Source: Candidatus Formimonas warabiya
GTDB lineage: Bacteria; Bacillota; Dehalobacteriia; Dehalobacteriales; Dehalobacteriaceae
DNA length: 64,000 nucleotides
Reading direction: 5' to 3'
NCBI RefSeq assembly: GCF_002777255.1
Contig: NZ_CP017634.1
Span: 3,732,903 to 3,796,902, forward strand
The first letter of the stretch is position 1. Each line of letters begins with the position of its first letter. A program made the position numbers and the translations under genes. Below the pieces are notes generated by a model that was not told the DNA's origin, ran no database searches, and saw only the letters and a program-made list of their open reading frames with translations. This document shows, one piece after another, positions 1-8,600 of the stretch.

Positions 1-268
1 AAAAAAATACTTTTTCAAAGTCGATATCTGCCCCTTGGGCAATCCCTTCGATCTCCTTAATAAGTTCCGGGGCAAATTTTTGTGCATAAGGAAGGTGCAT
101 TTTTGCATATTCAAGCAGATCTTTCTCCCTAGGAGGATTAGGGCCTTCTTGTGCAACTTTTATCCATGTCTCATAAAATTCATGAATTTCCTTCTGAAGT
201 AACTGGCCATGCTGAAAACCTCTCTCTGCAAAACTGCCTATTAGTTCAATTATTTTCATCTTTACCAT
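1..268 (-). CDS. C45-family acyltransferase/hydrolase, N-terminal part only
   Basis: The gene runs off the left edge, so only about 89 codons are visible. The start at 268 has a GGGAGGA ribosome binding site about 6 bases upstream. The N-terminus reads MVKMKIIELIGSFAERGFQHGQ, followed by a helical segment ending in GIAQGADIDFEKV. The pattern 'G-S-F-x-E-R-G-x-Q-H-G-xx-L' and the later 'E-I-x-G-I-A-x-G-A' are typical of the prodomain of acyl-CoA:6-aminopenicillanic acid acyltransferase-like proteins (peptidase family C45), which cut themselves to expose an N-terminal cysteine. That cysteine lies outside the window, so activity cannot be judged. The gene is divergent from the GbsR-like regulator, and a long palindrome sits just upstream of its ribosome binding site, so repression by that regulator is likely (inference). 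Confidence 0.65.
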   Translation of the reverse strand, partial: MVKMKIIELIGSFAERGFQHGQLLQKEIHEFYETWIKVAQEGPNPPREKDLLEYAKMHLPYAQKFAPELIKEIEGIAQGADIDFEKVFF

Positions 269-292
269 TTAATAAATCCTCCCAGAAACAAA

Positions 293-336
293 TTATATTA
301 AGTTTGTACAGTTTGAACTGTACAAACTTAATATAA
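293..336. promoter_or_regulatory. 20-bp perfect inverted repeat, probable GbsR-type operator
   Basis: Two 20-bp arms (293-312 and 317-336) are exact reverse complements around the spacer TTGA; the core reads TTTGTACAGT. It lies between the divergent C45 gene and the regulator, immediately upstream of the C45 ribosome binding site. There is no U-tract and no gene reading into it, so an operator is likelier than a terminator. Confidence 0.6.
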
Positions 337-504
337 TACACTTTTTTCTACATCTCAAATTCCGGATTTAGACAAATACTTAATAAAATGCATGATTTAT
401 ATTTATTTTTACGCTAAATGCTCCTACTATTACCCGATCTCTTATATTTATAGCCGTTTTCATGGGATACTAATCCCTGTTACTTTACAGTGATAGAAGA
501 CTTT

Positions 505-519
505 AGTACAATTTGTACT
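505..519. promoter_or_regulatory. Second operator-like palindrome in front of the GbsR-like gene
   Basis: AGTACAA-T-TTGTACT is a 7-bp perfect inverted repeat. With its flank it repeats the half-site TTTGTACTGT seen as TTTGTACAGT in the palindrome at 293-336. It ends 33 bp before the regulator start, which suggests autoregulation (inference). Confidence 0.5.
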
Positions 520-552
520 GTAGAATCTTTTTCAAAAAATGGAGGATAATTG

Positions 553-1101
553 ATGGGTACAGAAGAAAGGGAAATGCTAGATAAAGCAAGACAAATAATA
601 ATTAATTCTTTAGGGGAACAAATCAGACTATATGGCATAACACCCTCAAATGGCCGCTTGTTTGGAATCCTATATTTCCACGAAGAACCCATGACATTAG
701 ACGAAATGGCCCAAGAAATGGGAATGAGTAAAACAGCCATGAGCAATGTGGCACGAAGTTTAATTGATGTTAAAATGCTTGATCGTGTTTGGACAAAAGG
801 TAGCCGAAAACATCTTTATCGTGCCCGAACAGACTTTTTTAAGAATTACTTGGAATTTGTAGCCATGCAAGCTAAAGCGGAAAGAGAAATTGCCTTGAAA
901 GATTACGACAAAGTTGAACCTATCTATGAGCAGCTTTTACAAAGCTCAGACGACGAAATAAAACGGCAAGCCGAGTTAGATTTCAATAAAATCAAAGAAG
1001 ACAAAAAGTATTATTACTGGTTGGAAAGAGTAGCTAAGTTTTTGGAAAACGAAGAAATTATTAAATACGTCCCCAAAGAAGAACCGAATTCCTTTAAGTA
1101 A
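553..1101 (+). CDS. GbsR/MarR-family transcriptional regulator
   Basis: Protein of 182 aa. The winged-helix region (about residues 40-85) contains 'MTLDEMAQEMGMSKTAMSN', the helix-turn-helix expected of GbsR/OpcR-type members of the MarR superfamily, followed by a wing with 'RVWTKGSRKHLY' and a charged helical C-terminal half. Family members in Bacillus repress osmoprotectant (choline, glycine betaine) uptake and metabolism genes. The start is taken at ATG 553, 6 bases after GGAGGA; an in-frame TTG at 550 is too close to that site. It is divergent from the C45-type gene, and two palindromes sharing TTTGTACWGT lie in the 283-bp gap, so it probably controls both itself and the acyltransferase. 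The inducing ligand cannot be read from the sequence. Confidence 0.8.
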   Translation: MGTEEREMLDKARQIIINSLGEQIRLYGITPSNGRLFGILYFHEEPMTLDEMAQEMGMSKTAMSNVARSLIDVKMLDRVWTKGSRKHLYRARTDFFKNYLEFVAMQAKAEREIALKDYDKVEPIYEQLLQSSDDEIKRQAELDFNKIKEDKKYYYWLERVAKFLENEEIIKYVPKEEPNSFK

Positions 1102-1184
1102 AGAGGTGATTCACCTGCTTCTTAAAAATGGAAGATGGCAGCCAGCAAGGCTTACCATCTTCTTTAACGAAGATAAGTTATCTT

Positions 1185-1208
1185 GAGCCAGGGAACTTTC
1201 CCTGGCTC
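1185..1208. terminator. Hairpin between convergent gbsR-like gene and dnaB
   Basis: GAGCCAGGGAA (1185-1195) and its exact complement (1198-1208) form an 11-bp stem with a 2-base spacer between the convergent gene ends. There is no clear U-tract on either side, so its terminator activity is uncertain. Confidence 0.45.
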
Positions 1209-1220
1209 ACCAATAAATAA

Positions 1221-2561
1221 TTAATAGGATCCTTGGCCCGGTTCTTTGGCCAGGTCCATAAACTTGGTATATTCTTTTAAAAATGCCAGCTCCGCTTTTC
1301 CTACCGGCCCGTTGCGGTGCTTGGCCACAATGATTTCCGCAATACCCCTTTGTTCCGTATCCGGATCATAATACTCAGGCCGGTGGATGAAAATCACCAC
1401 ATCGGCATCCTGCTCCAAAGCGCCCGATTCCCGCAAGTGGCTCAGGGTGGGCCTTTTATCGGAACTTTGCTCCACGGCACGGGACAGTTGGGATAAAGCC
1501 AATACCGGCACTTCCAATTCCCGGGCCAATGCTTTCAGGGAGCGGGATATTTCTGAGATCTCCTGCTGCCTGTTTTCCGACCGGCGGTTTCCCTGCATCA
1601 GCTGAATATAATCGATCACAATCAAATCAAGTCCTTTTTCTGCTTTCAGCCTGCGGGCTTTGGCCCGCATTTCCAATACGGTAATACCGGGGGTATCATC
1701 CAGATAAATTTTTGCTTCCGCCAAAGGAGCCAATGCTACGGAAAGCCTGCGCCATTCTTCTTCCGTAACATATCCGGTTCTTACCTTGGATTGGTCCACT
1801 CTGGCTTCCGCACAGAGCATCCTTTGTACCAGCTGTTCTTTGGACATTTCCAGGCTGAATACGGCCACAGTTTTTCCGTATTTGACCCCGGAATTCTGGG
1901 CAATGTTTAAACAAAAGGAAGTCTTTCCCATCGCCGGTCTGGCCGCAACAATAATCAGATCGCTTTTTTGCAGCCCGGAAAGATAGTAATCCAGGTTTTT
2001 AAAAGTAGGAATTCCCGTGACCCCTTCAGTTGCCTTGATCTGACCGATCTGCTCAAAAGTAGCGACGACCACATCCCTGATGGGAACAAATCCGTCCCGG
2101 GCTTTACGCTGGGTAACGGAAAAAATCATTTTTTCCGCCTCATCGATTAATTCCCACGGTTCCGAACTTTGATCATAGCCCTGTTGGGCAATCCGGGTGG
2201 AAATACTGATTAAAGAACGAAGCAAGGCTTTTTCCGCGACAATTTTGCCATAGTAAACTGCATTGGCGGCCGTTGGTACGGCATTCGCCAAAGCAGCCAC
2301 GTAGGAAATGCCGCCTACCTTCTCCAAATGGCCTTTTTGACGCAATTCCTCCACTAATGTCACTAAATCAACCGGCTCTCCCTGGTCGTTTAGGTCAAGC
2401 AAACAGTCAAAAATAATCCGGTGTGCTTCTTTATAAAAGTCGGTGGAGCGGACATGCTCAACAACGCTAAAAATAGCTTCCTTATCCAGCATTAACGCTC
2501 CCAGCAATGCCTGCTCGGCATCCAGGTTCTGCGGAGGAACCCGGTCTAAAGCGACACTCAC
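1221..2561 (-). CDS. dnaB: Replicative DNA helicase DnaB
   Basis: Protein of 446 aa, normal length for the bacterial replicative helicase (called DnaC in Bacillus). The N-terminal domain starts 'PPQNLDAEQALLGALM'. The RecA-like C-terminal domain has the Walker A motif AARPAMGKTSF, a Walker B region 'DLIVIDYIQLM', 'ALSQLSRAVEQ' and a terminal arginine-finger region 'AKHRNGPVG'. It forms the hexameric ring that unwinds DNA at the fork and recruits primase. The start is GTG 2561 with GGGAGG upstream. It is the last gene of the rpsF-to-dnaB block usual in Bacillota. A dispersed GGTACC-containing repeat lies in the gap between this gene and lonC. Confidence 0.96.
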   Translation of the reverse strand: MSVALDRVPPQNLDAEQALLGALMLDKEAIFSVVEHVRSTDFYKEAHRIIFDCLLDLNDQGEPVDLVTLVEELRQKGHLEKVGGISYVAALANAVPTAANAVYYGKIVAEKALLRSLISISTRIAQQGYDQSSEPWELIDEAEKMIFSVTQRKARDGFVPIRDVVVATFEQIGQIKATEGVTGIPTFKNLDYYLSGLQKSDLIIVAARPAMGKTSFCLNIAQNSGVKYGKTVAVFSLEMSKEQLVQRMLCAEARVDQSKVRTGYVTEEEWRRLSVALAPLAEAKIYLDDTPGITVLEMRAKARRLKAEKGLDLIVIDYIQLMQGNRRSENRQQEISEISRSLKALARELEVPVLALSQLSRAVEQSSDKRPTLSHLRESGALEQDADVVIFIHRPEYYDPDTEQRGIAEIIVAKHRNGPVGKAELAFLKEYTKFMDLAKEPGQGSY

Positions 2562-2590
2562 GTTCCTTTGCCTCCCACGAAAATATAGCG

Positions 2591-2632
2591 GTTCCCGGTA
2601 CCCGGAAACCGGATCCTGTTGACCCGGGGAAT
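2591..2632. repeat. Copy of dispersed repeat A (GGATCC...GGTACC type)
   Basis: This gap between dnaB and lonC holds, on the minus strand, GGATCCGG followed by CCGGGTACCGGGAACC. The same string occurs at 18912-18946, 20798-20823 and 30615-30647, always between genes. Confidence 0.55.
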
Positions 2633-2636
2633 ACCC

Positions 2637-4553
2637 TTAAGCCAACAGATACTCCAATGCTTCTTCCACCGTAGAAACGGTGATCACTTCAATCCCCTTA
2701 ATCCCGCTAGGGATATCATTTTCATTATCTTTAGGAATAAGGACTTTCATCATCCCTGCTTGTTTCGCGCCGTAGATTTTTTCAAATACTCCCCCCACCG
2801 GTTTCACTTTGCCCTGAATAGACAATTCACCTGTTACCGCCACATCCTGACGCAACTGTTTCTGGTACACGGCACTGTATATGGACGAGAAAATGGCTAC
2901 TCCGGCAGAAGGACCATCAATATTGCCCCCTCCGACCACGTTGACATGGACATCATAACCTGAAAGGTCCTCACCGCATACTTTTCTAAACACAGAAGAG
3001 GCATTGAAAACAGAATCTTTCGCCATACTGCCTGCCGTATCATTAAATCTGATCTGACCTTTTCCTTCTTTTGAGGGGAAAGTCACTGCCTCAATTTCCA
3101 AAACCGATCCCACAAAGCCGGCCACCCCGAGGCCAAAAACCTTGCCTACCTCCCTTTGTTCCGATGCCTTTTGAACGACATAAGGAACAAGGCGGGATAT
3201 CTGTACCACCTCATAGACGTCTTCCTTGGTGACAAATACCTTTCCGCCCGATTCATCCGGAGAAACCTGTTGCCTGTACAAGGCCAGTCCGAAGGCGTCT
3301 GCGAGAATATTGTTGGCTTTCCGTCCCTCAATAGTATATTCGGCAATGATATCCGGTACGGAGGCATCAAATCCAATTTCCAGCTTATCCGCCGCATTCA
3401 TGACGATTTTCTTAATATCCTGGGGCGTCAGGGGCTCAAAAAACACCTCCGCACACCGGGACCGGAGGGCAGGATTTAAGTCCCCGGGACTTCTGGTGGT
3501 AGCCCCAATGAGCACAAAATCCGCCGGCGCTCCATCCTGGAAAAGCTTCCTGATATATTGGGGCACATTTTCATCATAGGGATCAAAATAGGATGATTCA
3601 AACTGAACCCGTTTATCTTCCAAGACTTTTAACAATTTATTCAACAGCATGGGGTCCATTTCCCCGATTTCATCGATAAACAGCACGCCCCCGTGGGCTT
3701 CCGTGACCAAACCTAGTTTCGGCTCGGGAATGCCCGTATCCGCCAAATCTTTTCTTGCGCCCTGATAAATCGGGTCGTGCACGGATCCCAAGAGGGGATT
3801 GGTGACATCCCTGGGATCCCAGCGCAAGGTGTTTCCGTCTACCTCTACAAATTTGGCCTCGGACCCGAAAGAGGTCGTCTTCATTTTTTGGGCCGTTTCC
3901 AAGGCTAACCGGGCCGCAGAGGTTTTCCCCACCCCGGGAGGTCCATACAAAATCACATGCTGGGGAAACGGGCAGGCAATCTTGGCGATCAGTGCCTTCA
4001 GCGCTTTCTCCTGTCCCACCACTTCCTCCAACTGCCGGGGTCTTAATACCTCCATGGCGGAACGGGCCAATCTGGTATGCTCCATTTTTTCCAATACCGC
4101 CAGCTTTTTCAAGGTCTGGGCATTTTCCGGCCCGCTGTTCTCCTTGACAATCTGCATTTTTATTTCTTTCATATATTCTTCATGCCGTTCCTGCATGCGG
4201 TCCGCAATCATTTTTTCCAGTCTTTCCTCTACGGAACGGCGGGCAATATAATCAGCCAGTTCTCCTTCGATTTCCTGAATAATGGCCGGAATATCCTCTC
4301 TGCGGGGAACCGCGTCTAAAGTAGGATCCTTAAAAACAATCTTTTGCAGCCCTAACACTTTTTCTGCTACGTCCGTAGAGCGAAGTAAGGGCAGCGCTTC
4401 CAGTTTTGTGGCCTTAATGACCACCCGGTCCGAACCAAAAATATCACTTACCAAAGAATATAAGGCCGCTACCTGATGCTCAATATCCTCGCTCTTGTTG
4501 TTGATATCCACTTGCTGCTTCTGGCCGATGAATTTGTCTAAGAACCCTTTCAT
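2637..4553 (-). CDS. lonC: Lon-family ATP-dependent protease, LonC type
   Basis: Protein of 638 aa. An N-terminal helical region (1-165) replaces the Lon N-domain. The AAA+ module follows, with Walker A 'YGPPGVGKTSAA' near residue 205 and Walker B 'LFIDEIGEMD'. The Lon protease domain has the catalytic serine at S549 in 'DGPSAG' and the catalytic lysine at K592 in 'GGVFEKIYGAK'. The 43-residue spacing equals that of S679/K722 in E. coli Lon. The intervening 'TTRSPGDLNPALRSRCAEVFFEPL' region (R finger, sensor) resembles LonB-type enzymes. This length and the position between rplI and dnaB match the LonC subfamily found in spore-forming Clostridia. Role in degrading specific proteins, possibly during sporulation, is known only for relatives. 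Confidence 0.88.
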   Translation of the reverse strand: MKGFLDKFIGQKQQVDINNKSEDIEHQVAALYSLVSDIFGSDRVVIKATKLEALPLLRSTDVAEKVLGLQKIVFKDPTLDAVPRREDIPAIIQEIEGELADYIARRSVEERLEKMIADRMQERHEEYMKEIKMQIVKENSGPENAQTLKKLAVLEKMEHTRLARSAMEVLRPRQLEEVVGQEKALKALIAKIACPFPQHVILYGPPGVGKTSAARLALETAQKMKTTSFGSEAKFVEVDGNTLRWDPRDVTNPLLGSVHDPIYQGARKDLADTGIPEPKLGLVTEAHGGVLFIDEIGEMDPMLLNKLLKVLEDKRVQFESSYFDPYDENVPQYIRKLFQDGAPADFVLIGATTRSPGDLNPALRSRCAEVFFEPLTPQDIKKIVMNAADKLEIGFDASVPDIIAEYTIEGRKANNILADAFGLALYRQQVSPDESGGKVFVTKEDVYEVVQISRLVPYVVQKASEQREVGKVFGLGVAGFVGSVLEIEAVTFPSKEGKGQIRFNDTAGSMAKDSVFNASSVFRKVCGEDLSGYDVHVNVVGGGNIDGPSAGVAIFSSIYSAVYQKQLRQDVAVTGELSIQGKVKPVGGVFEKIYGAKQAGMMKVLIPKDNENDIPSGIKGIEVITVSTVEEALEYLLA

Positions 4554-4604
4554 TCAATTTACCCCTTCCTGTCGTATGCGCTTAATTGTCATGGTATTTT
4601 GGGA

Positions 4605-5051
4605 TCACTGGGCGGAAACGTCGATTTTAATTTTAGCCTGAACCTCGGAATGAAGTTTGACCACCGCATCGTACGTCCCTATACTTTTAATTGCTTCTTT
4701 CAACTCAATTTTCCTCTTGTCAATTTCTACCTGGAATTGGTGCTGGATTTGTTCGGAGATTTCTTTGTTCGTAACCGAGCCAAAAAGCCGGCCCCCTTCT
4801 CCGGCCTTGGCAGCAATATGGACTACCGCTTCCTGCAGCTTTTTCCCTAAAGCCCTTGCATCTTCCAGCTCCTTCGTTTTTTTGGCCTGCAGCCGGGCGT
4901 TTTCGTGGGCCAAACTCGCCATGTTTGCCGGAGAAGCCTCCATGCCCAGTCCTCTGGGCAGCAAAAAATTCCGGCCGTAACCCTCGGCAACCTGGACCAC
5001 ATCTCCTTTTTTTCCCAAGCTTTTAACATCTTGTGTTAAAATAATTCTCAT
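4605..5051 (-). CDS. rplI: 50S ribosomal protein bL9
   Basis: Protein of 148 aa starting 'MRIILTQDVKSLGKKGD', the standard bL9 N-terminus, followed by 'VAEGYGRNFLLPRGL', the long central helix and a C-terminal domain. It binds 23S rRNA near the L1 stalk. ATG 5051 is chosen because the family begins at this methionine and the G-run at 5061-5066 lies 9 bases away; an ATG two codons upstream (5057) is only 3 bases from it. It follows gdpP closely on the same strand, as in Bacillus. Confidence 0.95.
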   Translation of the reverse strand: MRIILTQDVKSLGKKGDVVQVAEGYGRNFLLPRGLGMEASPANMASLAHENARLQAKKTKELEDARALGKKLQEAVVHIAAKAGEGGRLFGSVTNKEISEQIQHQFQVEIDKRKIELKEAIKSIGTYDAVVKLHSEVQAKIKIDVSAQ

Positions 5052-5082
5052 CGCCATACACCCCCCAAATTTGTACTAAACC

Positions 5083-6969
5083 TCATATCACGCCACTGTT
5101 TTCCTCTAAATACTCTTTCAAAACAGTATTCAGCTTTTCTTTTGCTTCCGGAATCCCTATTCCCTTCAACTGAGCGCCGGCCACGGTCAAATGCCCGCCC
5201 CCGCCCAGTCTTTCTAAAAGCACCTGCACATTTATTTCTCCACTGGAACGCCCGCTGATATGGACCCCCTCCGGAACCGCATAAAGGACAAAAGAAGCCT
5301 TAATATTCTCAATACTCAGCAAGATATCCGCAGTCTGGGCGGCAATAATGGTATGATGGGGCACGATCCGGTCCAGTATGGCCACAGCAATACGTCCATA
5401 CAAAATTTCCGAGCTTTGGATCACCCGGGCTCTTTCCAGTACGGTATCAAAATCGTCCTGGAGCAATTTTCGGATCAAATGAGCTTCTGCGCCTGCCCGG
5501 CGTAGAAAACCTGCCGCCTCGAAGGTACGGACCCCGGTTTGAAAAATAAAATTTTTCGTATCCACCACAATTCCCGCCAGCAGTACCGAGGCTACTAAAG
5601 AATCCAGCGTGACTTCCTCTCCCAGGTATTGGAGAATTTCCGTAACCAATTCACAAGTGGAAGACGCGTAAGGCTCTACATAGACAAGCTGAGCTTCATT
5701 GATAAACTCTTCCGCCCGGCGATGGTGGTCAATAAGAATGGTCCGGCCCACCTTTCCCAACACGGCCGGCTCAATTAACAGAGAAGGCTTGTGGGTATCA
5801 CAAATCACCAGCAGCGTATCCTTGTTGGCAGCTTGCAGGGCTTCTCTGCCGGAAAAGATTCTCCGGGTATACTCCGGGTAATCTTCCATAATCTCCAAAA
5901 GTCTATCTAAGGTACCGGAGGAATTATCCAATACCACATGCACCTGTTTCTCATAATTCAAAGCAATCTTTGCTACACCCAAAGAGGCTCCGGCACTATC
6001 CAGATCTGAGCCTTCATGGCCCATGACAATCACGTTGGATGCCTGCTGAATATAATGGCGCAAGGTATAGGCCACAACCCGGGCTCTTACCTTGGTTTTC
6101 TTTTCCACTACATTGCTTTTTCCCCCATAAAACAAAACCCGGTCGGCCCATTTGACCACCGCCTGATCACCGCCCCGGCCCAAGGCCAGTTCCAGCCCGC
6201 CATGGGCTAAGCGGGACAAATCCATGATGGTCTCTTCCCCAGTGCCGATCCCCATACTTAAAGTAAGGGGAATCTTGTTCCCTAAATTAATTTCCCGCAT
6301 CCGGTCCATAATGTCAAAACGGCTTTTTTGGCTTTCCCGCAAAGCCTCCTGACTGATCACCAATAAATAACGGTCTTCCGCATATTTTCTTAAGATCCCT
6401 TCCATCTTCACGGCCCATTCCGCTAAAACCTTATCGATTTCCGCCAGCAAAAGGGGTCGTTTTTCCTCTTCCACATCTTGAACCGTTTCAGAAAAATTAT
6501 CGATTTGAATCAAACCGATCACCGGTCGATCTTCCTGCCGATGCTGATCGATATTTACCCGCTCCGTAATATCCTCAAAGCTCAGGACAAAACCACTGCC
6601 GTTTTTTAACCTGCGGCTTTCTACCCGAAAGATTTTCTCTTTTAAAGTAATTTGAATCGTCTTTTCCTGGGAAAACCAGGGATGCCTGTGTACGGCCAGT
6701 TCGGGCAATAAATATCCGATATTTCCTTTGATGTCTTCCCGGCCCAAAATCCGGCCAAAGAAAGAATTATACCAAAGAAGGGTCGCTTTTTCATCCACCA
6801 CCGCGATACCCACAGGGATGTAATCCAAAAGTTCTTCTGTGACGATGTCAATTTTTTGAAACAATTTTTCCTCTTTTTTCAGCCAAGTCCTTCTCTGGAC
6901 CGCATATAAAGCAAACACCACCAAGAGCAGTCCCAGAAAAAGCATCATCATTTGGTATGGCTCAAACAC
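5083..6969 (-). CDS. gdpP: Cyclic-di-AMP phosphodiesterase GdpP (DHH-DHHA1)
   Basis: Protein of 628 aa, slightly shorter than Bacillus GdpP. It has one clear N-terminal membrane helix (about residues 8-24), where two are usual. A PAS-like domain follows ('IPVGIAVVDEKATLLWYN'), then a degenerate GGDEF domain (residues ~165-275, no GGDEF motif), then DHH and DHHA1 domains. Metal ligands are visible in 'GHEGSDLDSAGA', 'VICDTHK' and 'DHHRR' (D414-H416); 'GGGGHLTVAGAQL' near the C-terminus is the DHHA1 nucleotide-binding loop. It hydrolyses c-di-AMP to pApA, which affects potassium balance and cell-wall stress. Start GTG 6969 with AAAGGAG 9 bases upstream. The 'GHEGSD' in place of the more usual 'GHKNPD' is a minor variation. 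Confidence 0.92.
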   Translation of the reverse strand: MFEPYQMMMLFLGLLLVVFALYAVQRRTWLKKEEKLFQKIDIVTEELLDYIPVGIAVVDEKATLLWYNSFFGRILGREDIKGNIGYLLPELAVHRHPWFSQEKTIQITLKEKIFRVESRRLKNGSGFVLSFEDITERVNIDQHRQEDRPVIGLIQIDNFSETVQDVEEEKRPLLLAEIDKVLAEWAVKMEGILRKYAEDRYLLVISQEALRESQKSRFDIMDRMREINLGNKIPLTLSMGIGTGEETIMDLSRLAHGGLELALGRGGDQAVVKWADRVLFYGGKSNVVEKKTKVRARVVAYTLRHYIQQASNVIVMGHEGSDLDSAGASLGVAKIALNYEKQVHVVLDNSSGTLDRLLEIMEDYPEYTRRIFSGREALQAANKDTLLVICDTHKPSLLIEPAVLGKVGRTILIDHHRRAEEFINEAQLVYVEPYASSTCELVTEILQYLGEEVTLDSLVASVLLAGIVVDTKNFIFQTGVRTFEAAGFLRRAGAEAHLIRKLLQDDFDTVLERARVIQSSEILYGRIAVAILDRIVPHHTIIAAQTADILLSIENIKASFVLYAVPEGVHISGRSSGEINVQVLLERLGGGGHLTVAGAQLKGIGIPEAKEKLNTVLKEYLEENSGVI

Positions 6970-7022
6970 AAAAGGCGACTCCTTTCACCTCTATTTTCCC
7001 GATCAAAAAGCCTGCATCCAGC

Positions 7023-8009
7023 TTAGTCCTCTCTTTTTCTCTTAACAAGACGTCGAAAATCATACAATGAATCTAAAACTCCGATCATTGCAAGCAAATA
7101 ACCAATGAAAGCACCAGAAAATACTAATAAAAAGACAATCATCATTCTCGAAAAAAGGGTAGGCGAATAATTTTTCCAATAGAAGACAACAAAAGAAATC
7201 CCTGCTACTAAGTAAAAAGCTAATAATACTGATAGAATGTTGTAGCTGATATTTTGTATCAAAGAATTACTGAAATGGTCTCCAATTATTTTTAGTCCAA
7301 AACCTAATATTAGTGCCCATACAATATACCATGGAAAATGCCAGTCTTGGAAACGAGGCAAAAAAGGTACATCATAATCTAATCTCTTTAATATGCTTTT
7401 TGCTATTAAATAAATCAATAAAGAAAAAAGAGCACATCCAAATAGAAAACTACCGGGGATCAAAATCTCTGCCTGGTGAAGCATTGTTTGCCTAAACTGC
7501 TCAAAAGTGATTCCTTGTAAAGATAAATACCTATTAAGAGACTCCGATTGTTTATAAATTATTAAACTCTGATCTAATACCTGTATTGGTTGTAAAATTA
7601 TTTGAGAAAAAGTAAAATTTAACCCGAATATCGTTATGAGAATTGATGCAGAGAATGAAAAAACATTCACTATTATCCCCAACAATATTGCTTTTACTGG
7701 ATTCAATTTATATTTAAAATAATAACCAAATAATATTGTAAGCCCACTAAATATTAAGACTAAGGGAAGCCCAGGGTAAGCAAAAATAGCGACTATTGCT
7801 ATTGTTACTATTAATCCCATTACACCTACCTTAATATTATGTCGCACAATTAAAACTATAATAGGAAGACCCCAAATAAAAAGACCAAGAAATCCTAAAA
7901 AAGGAATGTAAATGGTAATAATTACAATTAACGCCGATAATGCCGCCATCAATGCCCCTTCTGTAAGGGCACGTACCGATAGGTTGGATCCGCTTTGTTC
8001 AAATTTCAC
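7023..8009 (-). CDS. yybS: YybS-like membrane protein (DUF2232)
   Basis: Protein of about 328 aa with eight or so membrane helices ('LMAALSALIVIITIYIPFLG', then several aliphatic segments) and a basic end 'FRRLVKRKRED'. It matches YybS/DUF2232 by its position between the MazG-like/rpsR genes and gdpP and by its N-terminal 'LTEGALMAALSAL'. Function unknown; the fold resembles S-component-like membrane proteins (family knowledge, not shown here). The start is GTG 8009, whose last two bases overlap the stop of the upstream gene (GTGA), with GGAGG 10 bases upstream, which indicates translational coupling. The gene is clearly more A+T rich than its neighbours. Confidence 0.8.
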   Translation of the reverse strand: MKFEQSGSNLSVRALTEGALMAALSALIVIITIYIPFLGFLGLFIWGLPIIVLIVRHNIKVGVMGLIVTIAIVAIFAYPGLPLVLIFSGLTILFGYYFKYKLNPVKAILLGIIVNVFSFSASILITIFGLNFTFSQIILQPIQVLDQSLIIYKQSESLNRYLSLQGITFEQFRQTMLHQAEILIPGSFLFGCALFSLLIYLIAKSILKRLDYDVPFLPRFQDWHFPWYIVWALILGFGLKIIGDHFSNSLIQNISYNILSVLLAFYLVAGISFVVFYWKNYSPTLFSRMMIVFLLVFSGAFIGYLLAMIGVLDSLYDFRRLVKRKRED

Positions 8010-8323
8010 CGTCTGTTTTCCTCCACATAATGCCTCAGGCCCGTAATGTCGCCAAACCATTTCTCCACTTCATGCTCTTTCATGGCACTGTCCTGCAGCC
8101 GGGCTTTCACATTTAGATCAATGCGGGAAAAAGGAATGCCCAACCGTTTCCCCAAAACATAGGTCGTGATTATTATTCCCGTAATACAATCTAAAATTAG
8201 CCCTTCACTGCCCTTTACCATCGCCCTGAGTAAAGCTGCCACAGAGCTAACCAATTCTGCCTTCAGCCACTCAATCACCTTCAGGTTTTTTGCTATGTCT
8301 ACGTCCCTGGTGTTGGAGTGCAT
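8006..8323 (-). CDS. MazG-like small protein
   Basis: Protein of 105 aa, mostly helical: 'KNLKVIEWLKAELVSSVAALLRAMVKGSEGLILDC', then 'RIDLNVKARLQDSAMKEHEVEKWFGD'. This matches the MazG-like family (PF12643 type) common in Clostridia near rpsR. The family is named after MazG nucleotide pyrophosphohydrolases, but the acidic metal-binding EExxE...ExxD motif is not evident here, so no enzyme activity is claimed. GGAGGGGG lies 7 bases before ATG 8323. Its stop codon overlaps the yybS start. Confidence 0.75.
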   Translation of the reverse strand: MHSNTRDVDIAKNLKVIEWLKAELVSSVAALLRAMVKGSEGLILDCITGIIITTYVLGKRLGIPFSRIDLNVKARLQDSAMKEHEVEKWFGDITGLRHYVEENRR

Positions 8324-8409
8324 GTAATTACCCCCTCCAGTAAAATATCCCTAATAGTTTCTGCAAGTCCTAGGCCTTTTCCTGCCGGAGCCGGTGGTCA
8401 ATTTATGAC

Positions 8410-8566
8410 AGATTAGGGGACAGGTGACAAACATGAGTCAAAGGTCCAAAGTCTAAAGTCTAAAACCGTAATAAGTGAATTCTGACATTTAACCTTTGAA
8501 ACTTAGACAAAATAGCTAATACATGACTCTTGACTTTTAACTTTAGACTTTCGACTGATTAAAAGA
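8410..8566. repeat. Imperfect inverted repeats in the rpsR-MazG-like gap
   Basis: The gap between rpsR and the MazG-like gene contains ACATGAGTC...AAAGTCTAAAGTCTAAA and, about 70 bases on, the approximate complement ACATGACTCTTGAC...CTTTAGACTTT. No coding frame of note. The left end reads GATTAGGGGACAGGTGACA, similar to the GGGGACA strings bordering the repeats at 15159-15390. Confidence 0.4.
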
Positions 8567-8570
8567 AAGA

Positions 8571-8592
8571 GGAGCAAATGCTCCCCTTGTTT
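8571..8592. terminator. Terminator downstream of rpsR
   Basis: GGAGCA-AA-TGCTCC hairpin (8571-8584). A T-rich run follows on the plus strand, and TCTTTCTTTT follows on the minus strand just past the rpsR stop. Confidence 0.6.
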
Positions 8593-8600
8593 TTTTACCT

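Noticed and set aside
151-336. A 61-codon plus-strand frame at the left end
   Set aside because: It is antisense to the C45 gene and runs through the operator palindrome.
293-336. The long palindrome as a terminator
   Set aside because: It is AT-rich, lies between divergent genes, and has no U-tract; an operator fits better.
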